A stretch of 64,000 bases of DNA from Marixanthotalea marina. GTDB lineage: Bacteria > Bacteroidota > Bacteroidia > Flavobacteriales > Flavobacteriaceae. The notes beneath the pieces were generated by a model. It was given only the letters and a program-made list of their open reading frames with translations, was not told the DNA's origin and did no database searches. The translations under genes were made by a program, and so were the position numbers. The DNA lies in contig JAHLEH010000002.1 in the NCBI GenBank assembly GCA_018883545.1, positions 1 through 64,000 on the forward strand, given 5' to 3'. This document shows, one piece after another, positions 9,935 to 19,900 of the stretch (the first letter of the stretch is position 1; every line of letters starts with the position of its first letter).

Positions 9935-11368
9935 TTACTCTACCACCGTTATTGATCCTTTTTTTGTCTCGTTGTTTTGGGTTGTTATAATATAATAGTA
10001 GACAGGGTTAACGCCTTTAAAATTAATCTCACTCACTGGCCAATTATTTTGATAATCGTTAGTTTGTAAAACGATTTCTCCTTTGGAACTCATTATTACT
10101 ACTTCTGTATTGGTGCCAGCCACATATTCTTGTGGAATAATCCATGTGTCATTAATTCCATCGCCATTCGGACTGATTAAGTTTGGAATGTTGGCCACAT
10201 TTGGAAAAGCCTCTATAACAGAGAATTCAAATTCGTTAGAGGCTATGCAACCCGATGTTTGATTTACAACAACACGATAATTGCCTGCTTGTAAAACTTC
10301 ATAGCTATTGCCAGTTTCCCCGTTAATAAGCGCGTCATTTAAATACCATTCAAACTGAGGACTTATTGCATCTGTAGTTACTGTAGCAACTAAAGTTTCC
10401 CCTTCATTCAGCATTACGGAACTTTCTACATCAATACTGCTGGTAAAACCCGTATTCTCTAAATTGATTGATGCCGTTGCCACACAGTTACCTAAGTCAA
10501 TGGAGACAGAATATTCACCTGCCTCATTGGTTGTATACATTTGATCTGTAGCATCTGGAATTAAATTACCATCTTTAAACCATTGGTAGCTTTCTCCATT
10601 AATGGTACTTAATGTGGTAGCTCCCTCACTTGAACAATAAGGGTTGCCCAAACTGGAACTTATAGATGTTGTTGTGTTAGAAGAAGCTTCACTTACCGTT
10701 ACCCTATTTGAAAATGAGTTAGAAGTACAGGTACCGTAATTTGTTTCGGCAAAATAGGTTCCGGGTTCACTTACTGCCAAGGTTTCTCCGGAGGCCACAA
10801 AAACAGAGGTGGTTGCCCCCGTTTCTTTATACCAATTAAATGTAAGTGATGGATATTGCAATGGCGAATCGTTATCTCCAAAACCTGGATTATCAATAGT
10901 TAACAAATAACTGCTACCTGAACAATAAGCAGCCGTTTCTATTAAATTGTTTATGGTAAATGGCGTATCCTGAATTTTATAATATGCAGGAAAAGCATCA
11001 GAATTACTACTTGTTGCTGCAGGGGCCGTACTTTTCACTCTAACTTTATAAGCTTCTCCTGCCGTAGTTATCGGTAAAGAAAAACTTAAAGTAGCAGGTG
11101 AAGTTGTTACGGCACCTTGAGCCGATGTATAAACCACTGTTGGGTTTGAAAAGCTTCCAGATGCATCAGAGAGTTCTACAACAAATTGGTTTGTAGACAA
11201 TAACGCTGTACTTGGAGAAAAAGAAAATGTAATATTATAAGTATTAAAAGAAGTACTTGCACACGCCTGACTAAAGCCCAAGTTGGGTTTGGCTATTACC
11301 ACCTGAGCATTAACGGTTTTAGCTAGAGATATAAATAACAAAACAATAACAATTGTAAAGTTTCTCAT
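9935..11368 (-). CDS. Secreted Ig-like protein with T9SS type B sorting domain
   Basis: 477 residues. There is a signal peptide (MRNFTIVIVLLFISLAKTV, cleavage near NAQ), then several Ig/PKD-like beta modules with recurring phrases such as YQWFKDG, FEWYLND and AGEYSV. The C-terminal 85 residues form a gliding-motility-associated (CHU_C, type B) sorting domain with the hallmark LISPNGDGINDTWIIP near residue 395. Such proteins are exported by T9SS and retained at the surface or passed to partner SprF-like barrels. Only 1 nt separates it from the PorP/SprF-like gene downstream, so the two are almost certainly co-transcribed and may be translationally coupled. A specific role is not evident; it may be an accessory surface component of the adhesin system. 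Confidence 0.88.
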   Translation of the reverse strand: MRNFTIVIVLLFISLAKTVNAQVVIAKPNLGFSQACASTSFNTYNITFSFSPSTALLSTNQFVVELSDASGSFSNPTVVYTSAQGAVTTSPATLSFSLPITTAGEAYKVRVKSTAPAATSSNSDAFPAYYKIQDTPFTINNLIETAAYCSGSSYLLTIDNPGFGDNDSPLQYPSLTFNWYKETGATTSVFVASGETLAVSEPGTYFAETNYGTCTSNSFSNRVTVSEASSNTTTSISSSLGNPYCSSEGATTLSTINGESYQWFKDGNLIPDATDQMYTTNEAGEYSVSIDLGNCVATASINLENTGFTSSIDVESSVMLNEGETLVATVTTDAISPQFEWYLNDALINGETGNSYEVLQAGNYRVVVNQTSGCIASNEFEFSVIEAFPNVANIPNLISPNGDGINDTWIIPQEYVAGTNTEVVIMSSKGEIVLQTNDYQNNWPVSEINFKGVNPVYYYIITTQNNETKKGSITVVE

Positions 11369-11528
11369 ACGCTGTTATTTTATTTATAAATAAAGCCTAA
11401 AAAAACATCGTTGCTTTTGGTTGGTTAGAATATGACACAATTGTTAGTGTTTTTTTAAGAAAAACTACACTTTTATGAAATAACCAGTACGCATTAGACG
11501 TAGACTTTTTATTAACTTATTATATTAA

Positions 11529-12860
11529 TTAATCATTCGATAAATCTTCTGAAGCCAAATGATCTTTAGTTGCAATTATTTTATTGATTCTTAATCTAAA
11601 ATCTGGTTTTCTATTATTAGCCAAGTCTATAAAAGTTTCGGCATTATTACTTTTAGAATACACATTAAAGAATGCACTGTTGCCGTACCAGTTTTCCAAA
11701 TCTTCATTATTGGAATTATTCTCAACAAAAATGTTTCCATTACAATTGTTGAAGTACATGTTTACAAACTTTATTCTTTCCAGACTTTTTTGGTTAATAT
11801 TAATTTTGTCTTCCAAAATTACAGCTGGATTAAAACCAGAGACAACACTTCTATCCATTTCCAATGATGTGTTTTCTCCAACATAAATAGCTTCTTTTAC
11901 CAAACCCTTCTCTATATCGGATTTTAAGCTCTCGCTATCGTTTACAAAAGTTAAGTTTTTAGCAACCACAGTAGTAGGCTTTTTTGTAAAGTCTACCTCT
12001 TCCTTTTTATTATAAGATACTATTTGCAAACACCTTGAGCCATTACTACTTGAAACATAAGGAGATCTAACCGCAAGTGAATTTTCTATAGTACATTGTG
12101 TTCCATAATTAAATTTATAGTCATTTTGGCTGGACCTGTAAGAAATCATCTTTTCCAACTTCACATCGCCTCCCCATACCTCAAAAGCATTACCTCCCGA
12201 GTAGCTAACCATAATGTTCTCTACAATGGTTTTATTACCTACACCTGCAAGCAACAGCCCATTAAAGTAATCATCATTTTTAATACGTTTTCCAGCATAC
12301 TCAATTCTAACATATCTTAATATACCTGAATCGCTTTCTATATTGCTGCCACCAAAATTGGTGCTTCCATAAGATGATGGATCTAAATCTGGGTAAAAAG
12401 AAGCTACAGATCCGTTGCCAAATTTGTTTGTAGGAGCATCTCCCAAAACAATAATACCACCCCAATCTCCTGCTCTCTTAAGACTTCTGTTTGAAGTAAA
12501 TATTATTGGATCTGTTTCTGAACCGTCCGCAATTAACTTAGCCCCTTTGGATATTGTTAAAGTTGCCTTAGATTGATAGTCCCCTAAGATTACAGTACCT
12601 GGCTCAATAGTAACAGTAACACTATCTGTAACAAAAACATTCCCCAACAAAAGATAGGTGTTTCTTTTTGTTAGCTTGGTATCTTTAGTAATGTTACCAG
12701 CCAATATTTGTGTAGGTTCATCATAACGGCTTTGGCTAGGGTTAAAATCTGTCCAATTATGCAACCAGTTATTATTGCCAATAATACCTTTTTCCTGTTG
12801 TGCATTAATACTTCCTATGGCAAAAAGGAAAACTAATAAGATTTGAGTATAGTTTTTCAT
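11529..12860 (-). CDS. Exported beta-helix-like protein of unknown function
   Basis: 443 residues with a signal peptide ending near SINAQ. The body has the pattern of a right-handed parallel beta-helix: short repeated strands with Gly and Asn turns, such as VTIEPGTVILGDYQSKATLTISKGAKLIADG and NKTIVENIMVSYSGGNAFEVWGGDVKLEKM (quoted in parts of the family pattern). Proteins of this look are common in Bacteroidota and sit at the cell surface, but no catalytic motif is visible and no C-terminal T9SS domain is obvious (the end is NKIIATKDHLASEDLSND). It lies 160 nt upstream of the type B protein, in the same orientation. Confidence 0.75.
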   Translation of the reverse strand: MKNYTQILLVFLFAIGSINAQQEKGIIGNNNWLHNWTDFNPSQSRYDEPTQILAGNITKDTKLTKRNTYLLLGNVFVTDSVTVTIEPGTVILGDYQSKATLTISKGAKLIADGSETDPIIFTSNRSLKRAGDWGGIIVLGDAPTNKFGNGSVASFYPDLDPSSYGSTNFGGSNIESDSGILRYVRIEYAGKRIKNDDYFNGLLLAGVGNKTIVENIMVSYSGGNAFEVWGGDVKLEKMISYRSSQNDYKFNYGTQCTIENSLAVRSPYVSSSNGSRCLQIVSYNKKEEVDFTKKPTTVVAKNLTFVNDSESLKSDIEKGLVKEAIYVGENTSLEMDRSVVSGFNPAVILEDKININQKSLERIKFVNMYFNNCNGNIFVENNSNNEDLENWYGNSAFFNVYSKSNNAETFIDLANNRKPDFRLRINKIIATKDHLASEDLSND

Positions 12861-13105
12861 TTTAATTTATTTTTTGTCGAAAATAGCATTTAGGATTTTT
12901 CAACTAATTAATGCTCAAAAATATAAAAATATCCTATGAAATACCATTTATTTCGTTAAAATACACTTTTTAACTCAAATTAAATACATAAAAAATCGAT
13001 GAAATACATGTTTTATCAGTCAAAACAACATTTTATTTGATTTTTACAAATTTTTGAAAGAAATTTTTGCTATTGTATGGGTTTTAAATATAAAATCTAG
13101 CGTTG

Positions 13106-13552
13106 TTAATTGTAATCTCCGTATTGGTGTAAAGATTTTAAAACATCTTCGTAAAACAAAATTGCAGAAATTAACTTGCTTGTATCTGAATAAGGCAAAA
13201 TTTTACCATGGAATTCCTCTATCGCTTCAAGATAATCTTCAGTGGCTTCAAATTTAGCTTCCAATATTTTTCTATTATCACTATCATTAGGTATCCCCAA
13301 AGAACTCATCGTAATTCCAGGCTTGGTAGCAAATGCTATATAAGGTAAGGTTTCTATTAATGTTTCAATACGTTCAATGTAAAGGGTCAACAAATCTCCT
13401 TTCGGTAGACGCTCTAATTCTTCTTTATTGTAATATTTTTTAATTGAAACTTGATCGTTAATGATGCTTTTTGGATCATTCTTTTTTTGGGCAAAACCAA
13501 TACCTACAACCAAAAATAGGCCAACACTCATTAGAATAGTCTTGATTTTCAT
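13106..13552 (-). CDS. Small exported protein, function unknown
   Basis: 148 residues with a clear signal peptide (MKIKTILMSVGLFLVVGIGFAQ). The mature part is largely helical and charged (YNKEELERLPKGDLLTLYIERIETLIETL), with no cysteine pair or known motif that I recognise. It stands alone, with AT-rich gaps of 245 nt downstream and 169 nt upstream. It lies just downstream of the chimeric sigma-factor ORF and would be the first host gene left of the island boundary. Confidence 0.7.
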   Translation of the reverse strand: MKIKTILMSVGLFLVVGIGFAQKKNDPKSIINDQVSIKKYYNKEELERLPKGDLLTLYIERIETLIETLPYIAFATKPGITMSSLGIPNDSDNRKILEAKFEATEDYLEAIEEFHGKILPYSDTSKLISAILFYEDVLKSLHQYGDYN

Positions 13553-13721
13553 TTCTTAGATTTAAGGGTTTATATCGCAAATTTATGCAATTAATCGTAA
13601 AAAACAAGCGTTTTATCGAATTTTTAAAAAAATTACTGCTAATAAATTAATAGCTAAACCTTTTTAAACGCCAAAACACAAACGAAATTCAAAAGAAAGA
13701 TTTTATTAATTTTTAATTTAA

Positions 13722-14837
13722 TCAAGCTAATTTCTTTCTAAGAATACCAAATGCTTTTGTTATTTGCGCCTCTACTGTCTTAATTGAAATATTTAAATAT
13801 TCAGCTATTTCATAATTGGTAAGCCCTTCTTTTTTGCTAAGAACAAATACAGCTTGACACTTTGGGGGTAGTTTTTTAATTTCCCTGTTCAATAATTCTA
13901 TCAACTTTTCAAGCTCATTATCTTCGTAACTATTAACAACTTCTTGCAATGACTGAAAATACTGCTGATTCAAAATCATTACTCTTTTGTTTTTTTGGTA
14001 AGTATTTATGAATTCATTATAAACACATTTATACAAAAAACCCTGAATAGAAAACTGCGCATTGAGTTTTTTTCTAGACTTCCATGTTTTAAAGAAAACG
14101 TTCTGAACTATATCCTGTGCCATTGCCTGATCATGAACTAAAGTAAGGGCATACGCATGCAATTGTCGATGGAATTTATCAACTTCTTTGGGTGTTCTTG
14201 TAAAGGATACTGCAAACGGCCAACTGTACATAGACCTTTCTTTTAATTCTTCCTCAATATTATCGAGTTTAGAAGCTGCTGGGTTATCGTGAGATACTTT
14301 TACAGGATCCTTACCAAATAAATTGATTGACCAAAAGCAAGGTGGCAGGTAATCTATTTCATTAAGTGATTTGTTGGCGTTATCGATTTCATTTTGGATG
14401 TTGTCTTCCTTTCGTTTTCTGATACGGTCTGAAAGAAGTGAATGAAACCCATTACAGTAGGTATTATTTGCCGGGTCTTTGCAAATACTTCCGTTCCATT
14501 TGTTATCGTGCCAAGCTACCCGTAGGGTAAGATTGGATGGTGGCAATTCAAAAGAAGCGTCCTCAAACAATTCATTTGCTTTATCATTCTTTACCTCATC
14601 TTCCTTTAAGGCGTCCAACATTTCGACCAAAGAGAGCGCAAACATTTTTTGTTTGTTAGTATGACGCCTTGACCTACCATCACGATTTGCTGCAATTAAT
14701 ACCCCTATTTTATCGTAGCCGAATTTCTTTTCTTTGGCGTATTCTATATAGTTTTCCCAATCTTCGCTGGAATAACACTCAAAATCAAACTTTAATCTAT
14801 CAATATCGTAAGGGTCGTTAAGGTCGTATTTTGCCAT
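13722..14837 (-). CDS. Chimeric ORF: unknown N-terminal domain joined to ECF sigma factor
   Basis: 371 residues. From about residue 222 it is an ECF/FecI-type sigma factor: region 2 (HRQLHAYALTLVHDQAMAQD, then FFKTW) and region 4 (LPPKCQAVFVLSKKEGLTNY.IAEYL, about 323-370). A normal ECF factor has 20-30 further residues before HRQLHAYA, and here they are replaced. Residues 1-210 are unrelated to sigma factors. They hold a conserved-looking segment, LRVAWHDNKWNG.ICKDP.NNTYCNGFHSLLSDRIR, and PPCFWSINLFG, which I associate only loosely with N-termini of larger accessory or defence proteins. The ATG follows the AbiEii stop by 1 nt, so this is the third cistron of the abiE operon. The ORF is best read as an accident of insertion or deletion at the island edge. 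Whether the sigma part still works is unknown. Confidence 0.8.
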   Translation of the reverse strand: MAKYDLNDPYDIDRLKFDFECYSSEDWENYIEYAKEKKFGYDKIGVLIAANRDGRSRRHTNKQKMFALSLVEMLDALKEDEVKNDKANELFEDASFELPPSNLTLRVAWHDNKWNGSICKDPANNTYCNGFHSLLSDRIRKRKEDNIQNEIDNANKSLNEIDYLPPCFWSINLFGKDPVKVSHDNPAASKLDNIEEELKERSMYSWPFAVSFTRTPKEVDKFHRQLHAYALTLVHDQAMAQDIVQNVFFKTWKSRKKLNAQFSIQGFLYKCVYNEFINTYQKNKRVMILNQQYFQSLQEVVNSYEDNELEKLIELLNREIKKLPPKCQAVFVLSKKEGLTNYEIAEYLNISIKTVEAQITKAFGILRKKLA

Positions 14838-14838
14838 G

Positions 14839-15687
14839 CTATAAATAAGTTTTAATTCGTTCTGCTACAGTTTGAATTATTTCATCTGCTTCCGGTTGGT
14901 GGCCTTTTTTTATTTGATGTTCTACACTATTTTTCCATGCACGCTCTGCATTTGCCAATTTAGAATCGTCGATTAAATCTTCGGGCGATTTGTACTCCAA
15001 ATTTTTATGCTCCATTTTTTTGAGAAAAATCGGTTTTATGTTTTTCCAATCTGCTTTGGTAAACTCTTGTGTTAGATGGTAGAGGTCATAAAAATCTCTT
15101 GGTGCTGTGTATGAACGCTGTACCAATGCTCTTAATTTTTCGCTTACTATTTCGTTAATACTATAGCAACCACATTGTTTTTCGCCTGTTAAATCATCAG
15201 AATAGGGATGCATTATGTTTCTCATTTCAGTGTCCAATAGCATTAGCTCATCGGTACTGACTTCCAGTTTTATTTTGGTGTTCCAACGGTTGTGTGATTG
15301 TGGCGGTTGATTCCTGGAATGGTTGGCTCCCCAATATTTTATTCTTACTTGAAAGCCTTTGGGTTGGTCTTTAAAAAGTACTGGCCTCACAGCTTCTATA
15401 AAGAATTGGATTCCTGTTTTTTTTGTTACTTCTTTTGCGACCACTTCCAGTGTTTTTTGTTCTAACACAAAATCCTTATTTACTGCTGTAAAATCTAAAT
15501 CTTCGGAAAAGCGGTAGTTTTCAATGTAACACTTGCGCAGACAGGTCCCTCCTTTAAAAATCAAGGTGTCTTTATGGTATTTTACAAATACCGATAAAAA
15601 ATGCCCCAGCACATAGTCTTTATCTACTGTATCTGAAGGCACTTTCCATTCTTGGGCTTTGTCTGTTATTTCTCTTTGAAGAATCAT
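14839..15687 (-). CDS. abiEii: AbiEii-type nucleotidyltransferase toxin
   Basis: 282 residues, the usual size of AbiEii/AbiGii toxins. The nucleotidyltransferase core is visible: FKGGTCLRK (residues 44-52) followed by RFSEDLDF (59-66), giving the Gly-Gly turn and the two metal-binding aspartates D63 and D65. In the type IV AbiE toxin-antitoxin system the toxin modifies a cellular target with NTP and causes growth arrest after phage infection. The antitoxin gene abiEi lies upstream with a 163-nt gap, which is longer than usual for this pair. An in-frame TGA a few codons before the ATG fixes the start region. The chimeric third ORF starts 1 nt after the stop. Confidence 0.88.
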   Translation of the reverse strand: MILQREITDKAQEWKVPSDTVDKDYVLGHFLSVFVKYHKDTLIFKGGTCLRKCYIENYRFSEDLDFTAVNKDFVLEQKTLEVVAKEVTKKTGIQFFIEAVRPVLFKDQPKGFQVRIKYWGANHSRNQPPQSHNRWNTKIKLEVSTDELMLLDTEMRNIMHPYSDDLTGEKQCGCYSINEIVSEKLRALVQRSYTAPRDFYDLYHLTQEFTKADWKNIKPIFLKKMEHKNLEYKSPEDLIDDSKLANAERAWKNSVEHQIKKGHQPEADEIIQTVAERIKTYL

Positions 15688-15850
15688 TTGATGAACTCAT
15701 TTAAACTTTTCTAATTGGCTAAAAAAATGGCTCTTTCGCGCCTACTTTTTGCTTTTTTTTCTTTCCGTAACGCTGCTATGCAATTCAAAAAAACCTTCAA
15801 CTAAACGCAAAATATCTCATTTTCGCTTCAATAAAAAAGGTTAATTGAGT

Positions 15851-16651
15851 TCAATAGTCATTTTGAGCCATTTGCAACAGGTCATTATAACTGACATTTA
15901 ACCTCAATTTCCAATCACTTACAAACTCTCCCTGCTGTAAACCACCTGCATCTATTAAACTGTATTTTTTATTTACCTGTGCTTTGGCATAATTGATAAA
16001 GCTATTGAGTCTGTTAGCATGAAATACCTCTGCCAAAAAGCCCAGTCGTTTTGTGACTGCTATATTGTTGTAGGCTTTAGTATATTCAATAAGCTTGTTG
16101 TTGGTAATATTTGCCGTTGCGAAAGCTTTTATCAGGTCTGCAAAATCGCCCGCATATCGGGTTTGGTCAAAACAATCTACCAATGTCATTTCTACATCAG
16201 TTATGGAAAACCTATTATCACCATAACCTTCCTGTGTCGTACCGGTATTTTTATTTTCTTTAACCGTTACGAATTTTATAGATGTACCCAGTATTTCTGT
16301 ACTCCTTTTCCGCTGTGTGGTTTTTACAAACACCGTATTTGGGAATCGCTCTGTAAGCCCATGGTAATGTAATGCCGACCAATAGGCAATGGCACTATTT
16401 TTAGCAGTAAAGGTTGCCAGTACATTGATGTTGGTATAATTGCTCAAAGCATAGACACCTCTTTCTATGCGAACCAGTAATTCCTTATCTACTAAATTTT
16501 CGAGAATTTCGTTTAGGTTTTCAAACTTTTGGTTGAGCTGTTCTTCAATAGCTTGCATGTTGAAATACAATAGCTCATGGGCTTCCAGCAACTTCATGAA
16601 TTGAAGTTGATTAGCATCTAAATTTTTGGATATGTATACACTGTCTGCCAT
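15851..16651 (-). CDS. abiEi: AbiEi-type antitoxin and autorepressor
   Basis: 266 residues. The N-terminal 75 residues form a winged-helix domain (NLNEILENLVDKELLVRIERGVYAL). The middle has the AbiEi hallmark AIAYWSALHYHGLTE near residue 88, then the antitoxin domain with DVEMTLVDCFD. In known AbiE systems this protein neutralises AbiEii without binding it stably, and it represses its own operon by binding inverted repeats in the promoter. Matching repeats lie directly upstream here (16,670-16,814). The ATG at 16,651 is preceded by a 5' leader that contains the first palindrome. Confidence 0.9.
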   Translation of the reverse strand: MADSVYISKNLDANQLQFMKLLEAHELLYFNMQAIEEQLNQKFENLNEILENLVDKELLVRIERGVYALSNYTNINVLATFTAKNSAIAYWSALHYHGLTERFPNTVFVKTTQRKRSTEILGTSIKFVTVKENKNTGTTQEGYGDNRFSITDVEMTLVDCFDQTRYAGDFADLIKAFATANITNNKLIEYTKAYNNIAVTKRLGFLAEVFHANRLNSFINYAKAQVNKKYSLIDAGGLQQGEFVSDWKLRLNVSYNDLLQMAQNDY

Positions 16652-16669
16652 TTCTTTTTGTGTAGCGAT

Positions 16670-16814
16670 AAGACCTAAAAATTAGGTCTTTTTGTTACAT
16701 GAATGGTAAAGTTACTAAAAACCAACATCATTATCAAAAAAAGCAGCTATCAAATTACCTTTTATGTTGCAATAAACCCTAAAAAATGGGGTCTGTTGTT
16801 ACATGAATGGTAAC
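16670..16814 (-). promoter_or_regulatory. abiE promoter with duplicated palindromic operator
   Basis: A minus-strand promoter of the local type is visible: TTG at 16,737-16,735, 20 nt, then TAACTTTA at 16,714-16,707. A composite block is present twice. The proximal copy (16,670-16,710) has a perfect 9-bp-arm palindrome (aagacctaa, 3-nt loop, ttaggtctt), then ttacatgaatggtaa. The distal copy (about 16,774-16,814) has a degenerate version of the first palindrome, then gttacatgaatggtaac with perfect 5-bp arms. Equivalent positions are 104 bp apart, about ten helical turns. The proximal copy covers the likely transcription start, as expected for AbiEi autorepression. Confidence 0.75.
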
Positions 16815-16966
16815 CTATTTTACCAAGAGCTTGTTGTTTATTTGATACATAGTCAAATCTACTAGCGTTGAATAATTATGAGATTCCTCGTAAGATTCCT
16901 CGTCGCTTCACTCTGTCGGAATGACAACAGTCCTGAATATTTTAGTTCCAAAATTGAAGTATTTTT
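16815..16966. other. Remainder of the abiEi-hsdR gap, with one dispersed hairpin repeat
   Basis: Apart from the abiE operator to its left, this stretch holds one repeat-like element at 16,880-16,928 with attcctcgtcgcttcactc and ggaat as pairing ends, closing in atgacaac. Similar attcc...ggaatgaca elements are scattered between genes in flavobacterial genomes. No ORF or clear terminator for hsdR was seen. Confidence 0.5.
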
Positions 16967-19900
16967 TTAATTATTGTGTTTAAAATTTTCCACCTGTTCC
17001 ATTACTTGGTCGAACACCTCATCGTTATGCTGTGGTGGGTAACCATTTTTGTGTAAGCAGAAGAATATTTTTTGATTCAGGTCTGCTCTTACATTACTAT
17101 TATTTAACCAATCTGTAAACGACGATTGCATATCAATTAGCTCTTTAATTTTCTGAGCCAAGAGTTTACATTTATCGTTTATAATTAAGCTTCCTACTTT
17201 TTTATCTTCACCATATTCAAAATTATACTTGTCGCGCAGATGCATCAAAATGTCATAAAATGCTTTTTCCTCGAAAGTCAGTCCAAGTTTTCTAAAGCTA
17301 TCTTTATCCTCACCTAATTTCGCCATTAATTCCAAAGCCTGTTGGGTAGCATATCTGATAATAGAATCAACCGCCTCAGCCTGTGTAGAAGAGGCTTCTT
17401 CTGATGATAAACTAGCTCTTCTGTTATGATATTCATCAAGTGTTTTATTTAGCAACTCTTCAAATTTTTCTGCTGCTATTTTATTCGTGTCTTTGTATTC
17501 TTGTATTGACTTACGAAGCATTTTAATTAACACTTCGAGTTTGGTGGCTGGAAGTTTTATATTGTCTAGTTGCTCTACAAACTCAGGACTAAATATGTTC
17601 TCTTCCACATCTGTATCAAGAATATCTACGACTGAATTAAATTTTAAAGCTTCTGCAACCATTTTTTCAACCACACGGTTCATGCTTTCGGCATCGTGTT
17701 TATCTCCCGATGTTTTTCTGATATACGAAGCTACTGCCATAAAACACTGCGATAAGGAAAGTTGCTCATTTGTAAGCACATTTGATGGCTGGCAAATATC
17801 ATAAGCTGTCCTTAATCGTCTTACGTGAGCCATAAAAAAGGTCTTTACGCTAACTTTTTTTGGCTTGCCTTTTTCGTTGCTGAGATTTAGTTGTTCAGTA
17901 AGTGTTATTATGTAGTCTGCTGCTGAAGACAAACATTCCAATCGCTCCAATGGTGTTGTGTTGGAATCTGTAAATGGCGTTATGTCAAAATCGGTAAATA
18001 CATCGCTAATTATTTTCAACTCAATAATTAGAGCCTCCAAAGCTTGTTGTACATCATCTTCACTCGGACCAAATGACTTGCCTCCAAACTTACGCATTGC
18101 CTTCATCATATTTTCACGAATACCAATGTAGTCAATTACATAGCCAAACTTTTTACCTTCGTATTTACGGTTTACACGACTTATGGTTTGAATAAGCGTC
18201 TGTTTTTGAAGCGGTTTATCATTATATAGGTAGGTTAAACTAGGAACGTCAAATCCAGTAATCCACATATCTACAACTATAACAATGCGGAAGTTTGAAT
18301 GCTCCATTTTAAAAGCATCATCTAGCTTTTTAATTCTAGATTTATCACCTATGTATTTGTACATATCCGAAGAGTCATTTGCACCACGAGTAGCCACCAT
18401 TGCAATGGTTGGCATTTTTGGGAGTTTCTTAAGCTCTTCCTTTGTTAACTTGCTATCGTCTGGTGATTTCTTCTCTTCAAACCATTCGGGATTTTGTGCT
18501 CTAAACTTTTGTAATAAGCGGTAGGCAATTTTACGTTTGCTACATACAATCATTGCTTTTTGAACTACATCCACTTTGTTTTCGCAAGCATTGGTGTAAT
18601 GAGTGGTAATATCTTTAGCTAAACGTTCTAAACGTTCGTCATCACCAAGAATTACTTCCATAGCACTCATTGCTTTTTTACTTGCTGCTACATCATCTTC
18701 GGTAGCACCTTCATCAGCACACTGTTTGTAATATTCGTCTATTTCTTTTACTTTTTGACTATCTAGGGTAACATTCGCTATGCGAGGAATGTATTTCAAG
18801 GCAACAGTAATATCATCGTCAACGGATTGTTGCATTGTATAACTATCTACCACCTCACCAAAAACTTGTATCGTTTCTTCTATTGGTGTTCCTGTGAAAC
18901 CGACAAATGTTGCATTGGGGAATGCAATGCGTAAATGCTCTGCATAAGGCTTGGTTACGAATGCTCCAAGAGGTGTCTCCTGCTTATTTATACTATCTGC
19001 TATAGTTTTTGATTCAGTTTCTGGTTTTTTATCCTTTATCTTTAGTTGCTTATTCAATTTTACTTGAGTGCGATGAGCCTCATCGGAAAAGCAAATAATG
19101 TTCTTACGTGTATTTAGTTCGCCTATCTCTTCACAAAACTTTTGGATGGTACAGATAAAGAAGCCGCCAGACTTTCTAATGGACATTTCTGTTTTTAGGT
19201 CTTGTCTATCTGCAATTATTTTAGCTGCTCCCAAGGATAAAAACTCTTCTGAACGTAGAAACAATTTACCTGCTTGTGTTTGTAAGTCGTCTCTATCTAC
19301 AATCATTACAATAGTTGGTGAGCCAAGTTCTTCGCATCGTAAAGATAATTGACGTGCCAAAAACATCATTGTATAGGTTTTGCCACAACCTGTTGCACCA
19401 AAGTAAGTTCCTCCTTTACGACTATTTTCTGTATGTGCTTTTAATACACTTTCGGTTAACAAACGAGTGGCAAAAAACTGAGGATAACGACATACTATCT
19501 CTTCAATTTTATCTGAATTTTTATCTGGAAAATAAACATAGTCACGTATGATTTCCAAAAAGCGATTAGGTTCATATACACCAGCCACTATAGTTTTTAT
19601 TTGGTCTATCCCTTTTTTGGCAGATTCATCTTCATTATTTACTTTTTTCCAAGCGTAATAGTGGTTATATGGTGTGTAGGTAGTTCCTAGTTTAGTATTG
19701 TTTACTGTTGCATCACTTATACACGATAGTGGGCAATAACGCAATAGATGTGGAATATCTCTTTTGTAGCGATTATGAATTTGCTCATAAGCACTAAAAA
19801 TAGTTGCATTGGTATCTGTTGGGTTTTTTAGTTCAAAAATGCAAAGAGGAATACCATTGATAAAAAGTAACACATCTGGTATACGAACATCTGCTTTTAG

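Noticed and set aside
13054..13257. Plus-strand ORF opposite the small exported protein
   Set aside because: Low-quality composition and full overlap with a gene having a good signal peptide.
16019..16372. Plus-strand 117-residue ORF opposite abiEi
   Set aside because: It is a cysteine-rich antisense image of a confidently assigned antitoxin.
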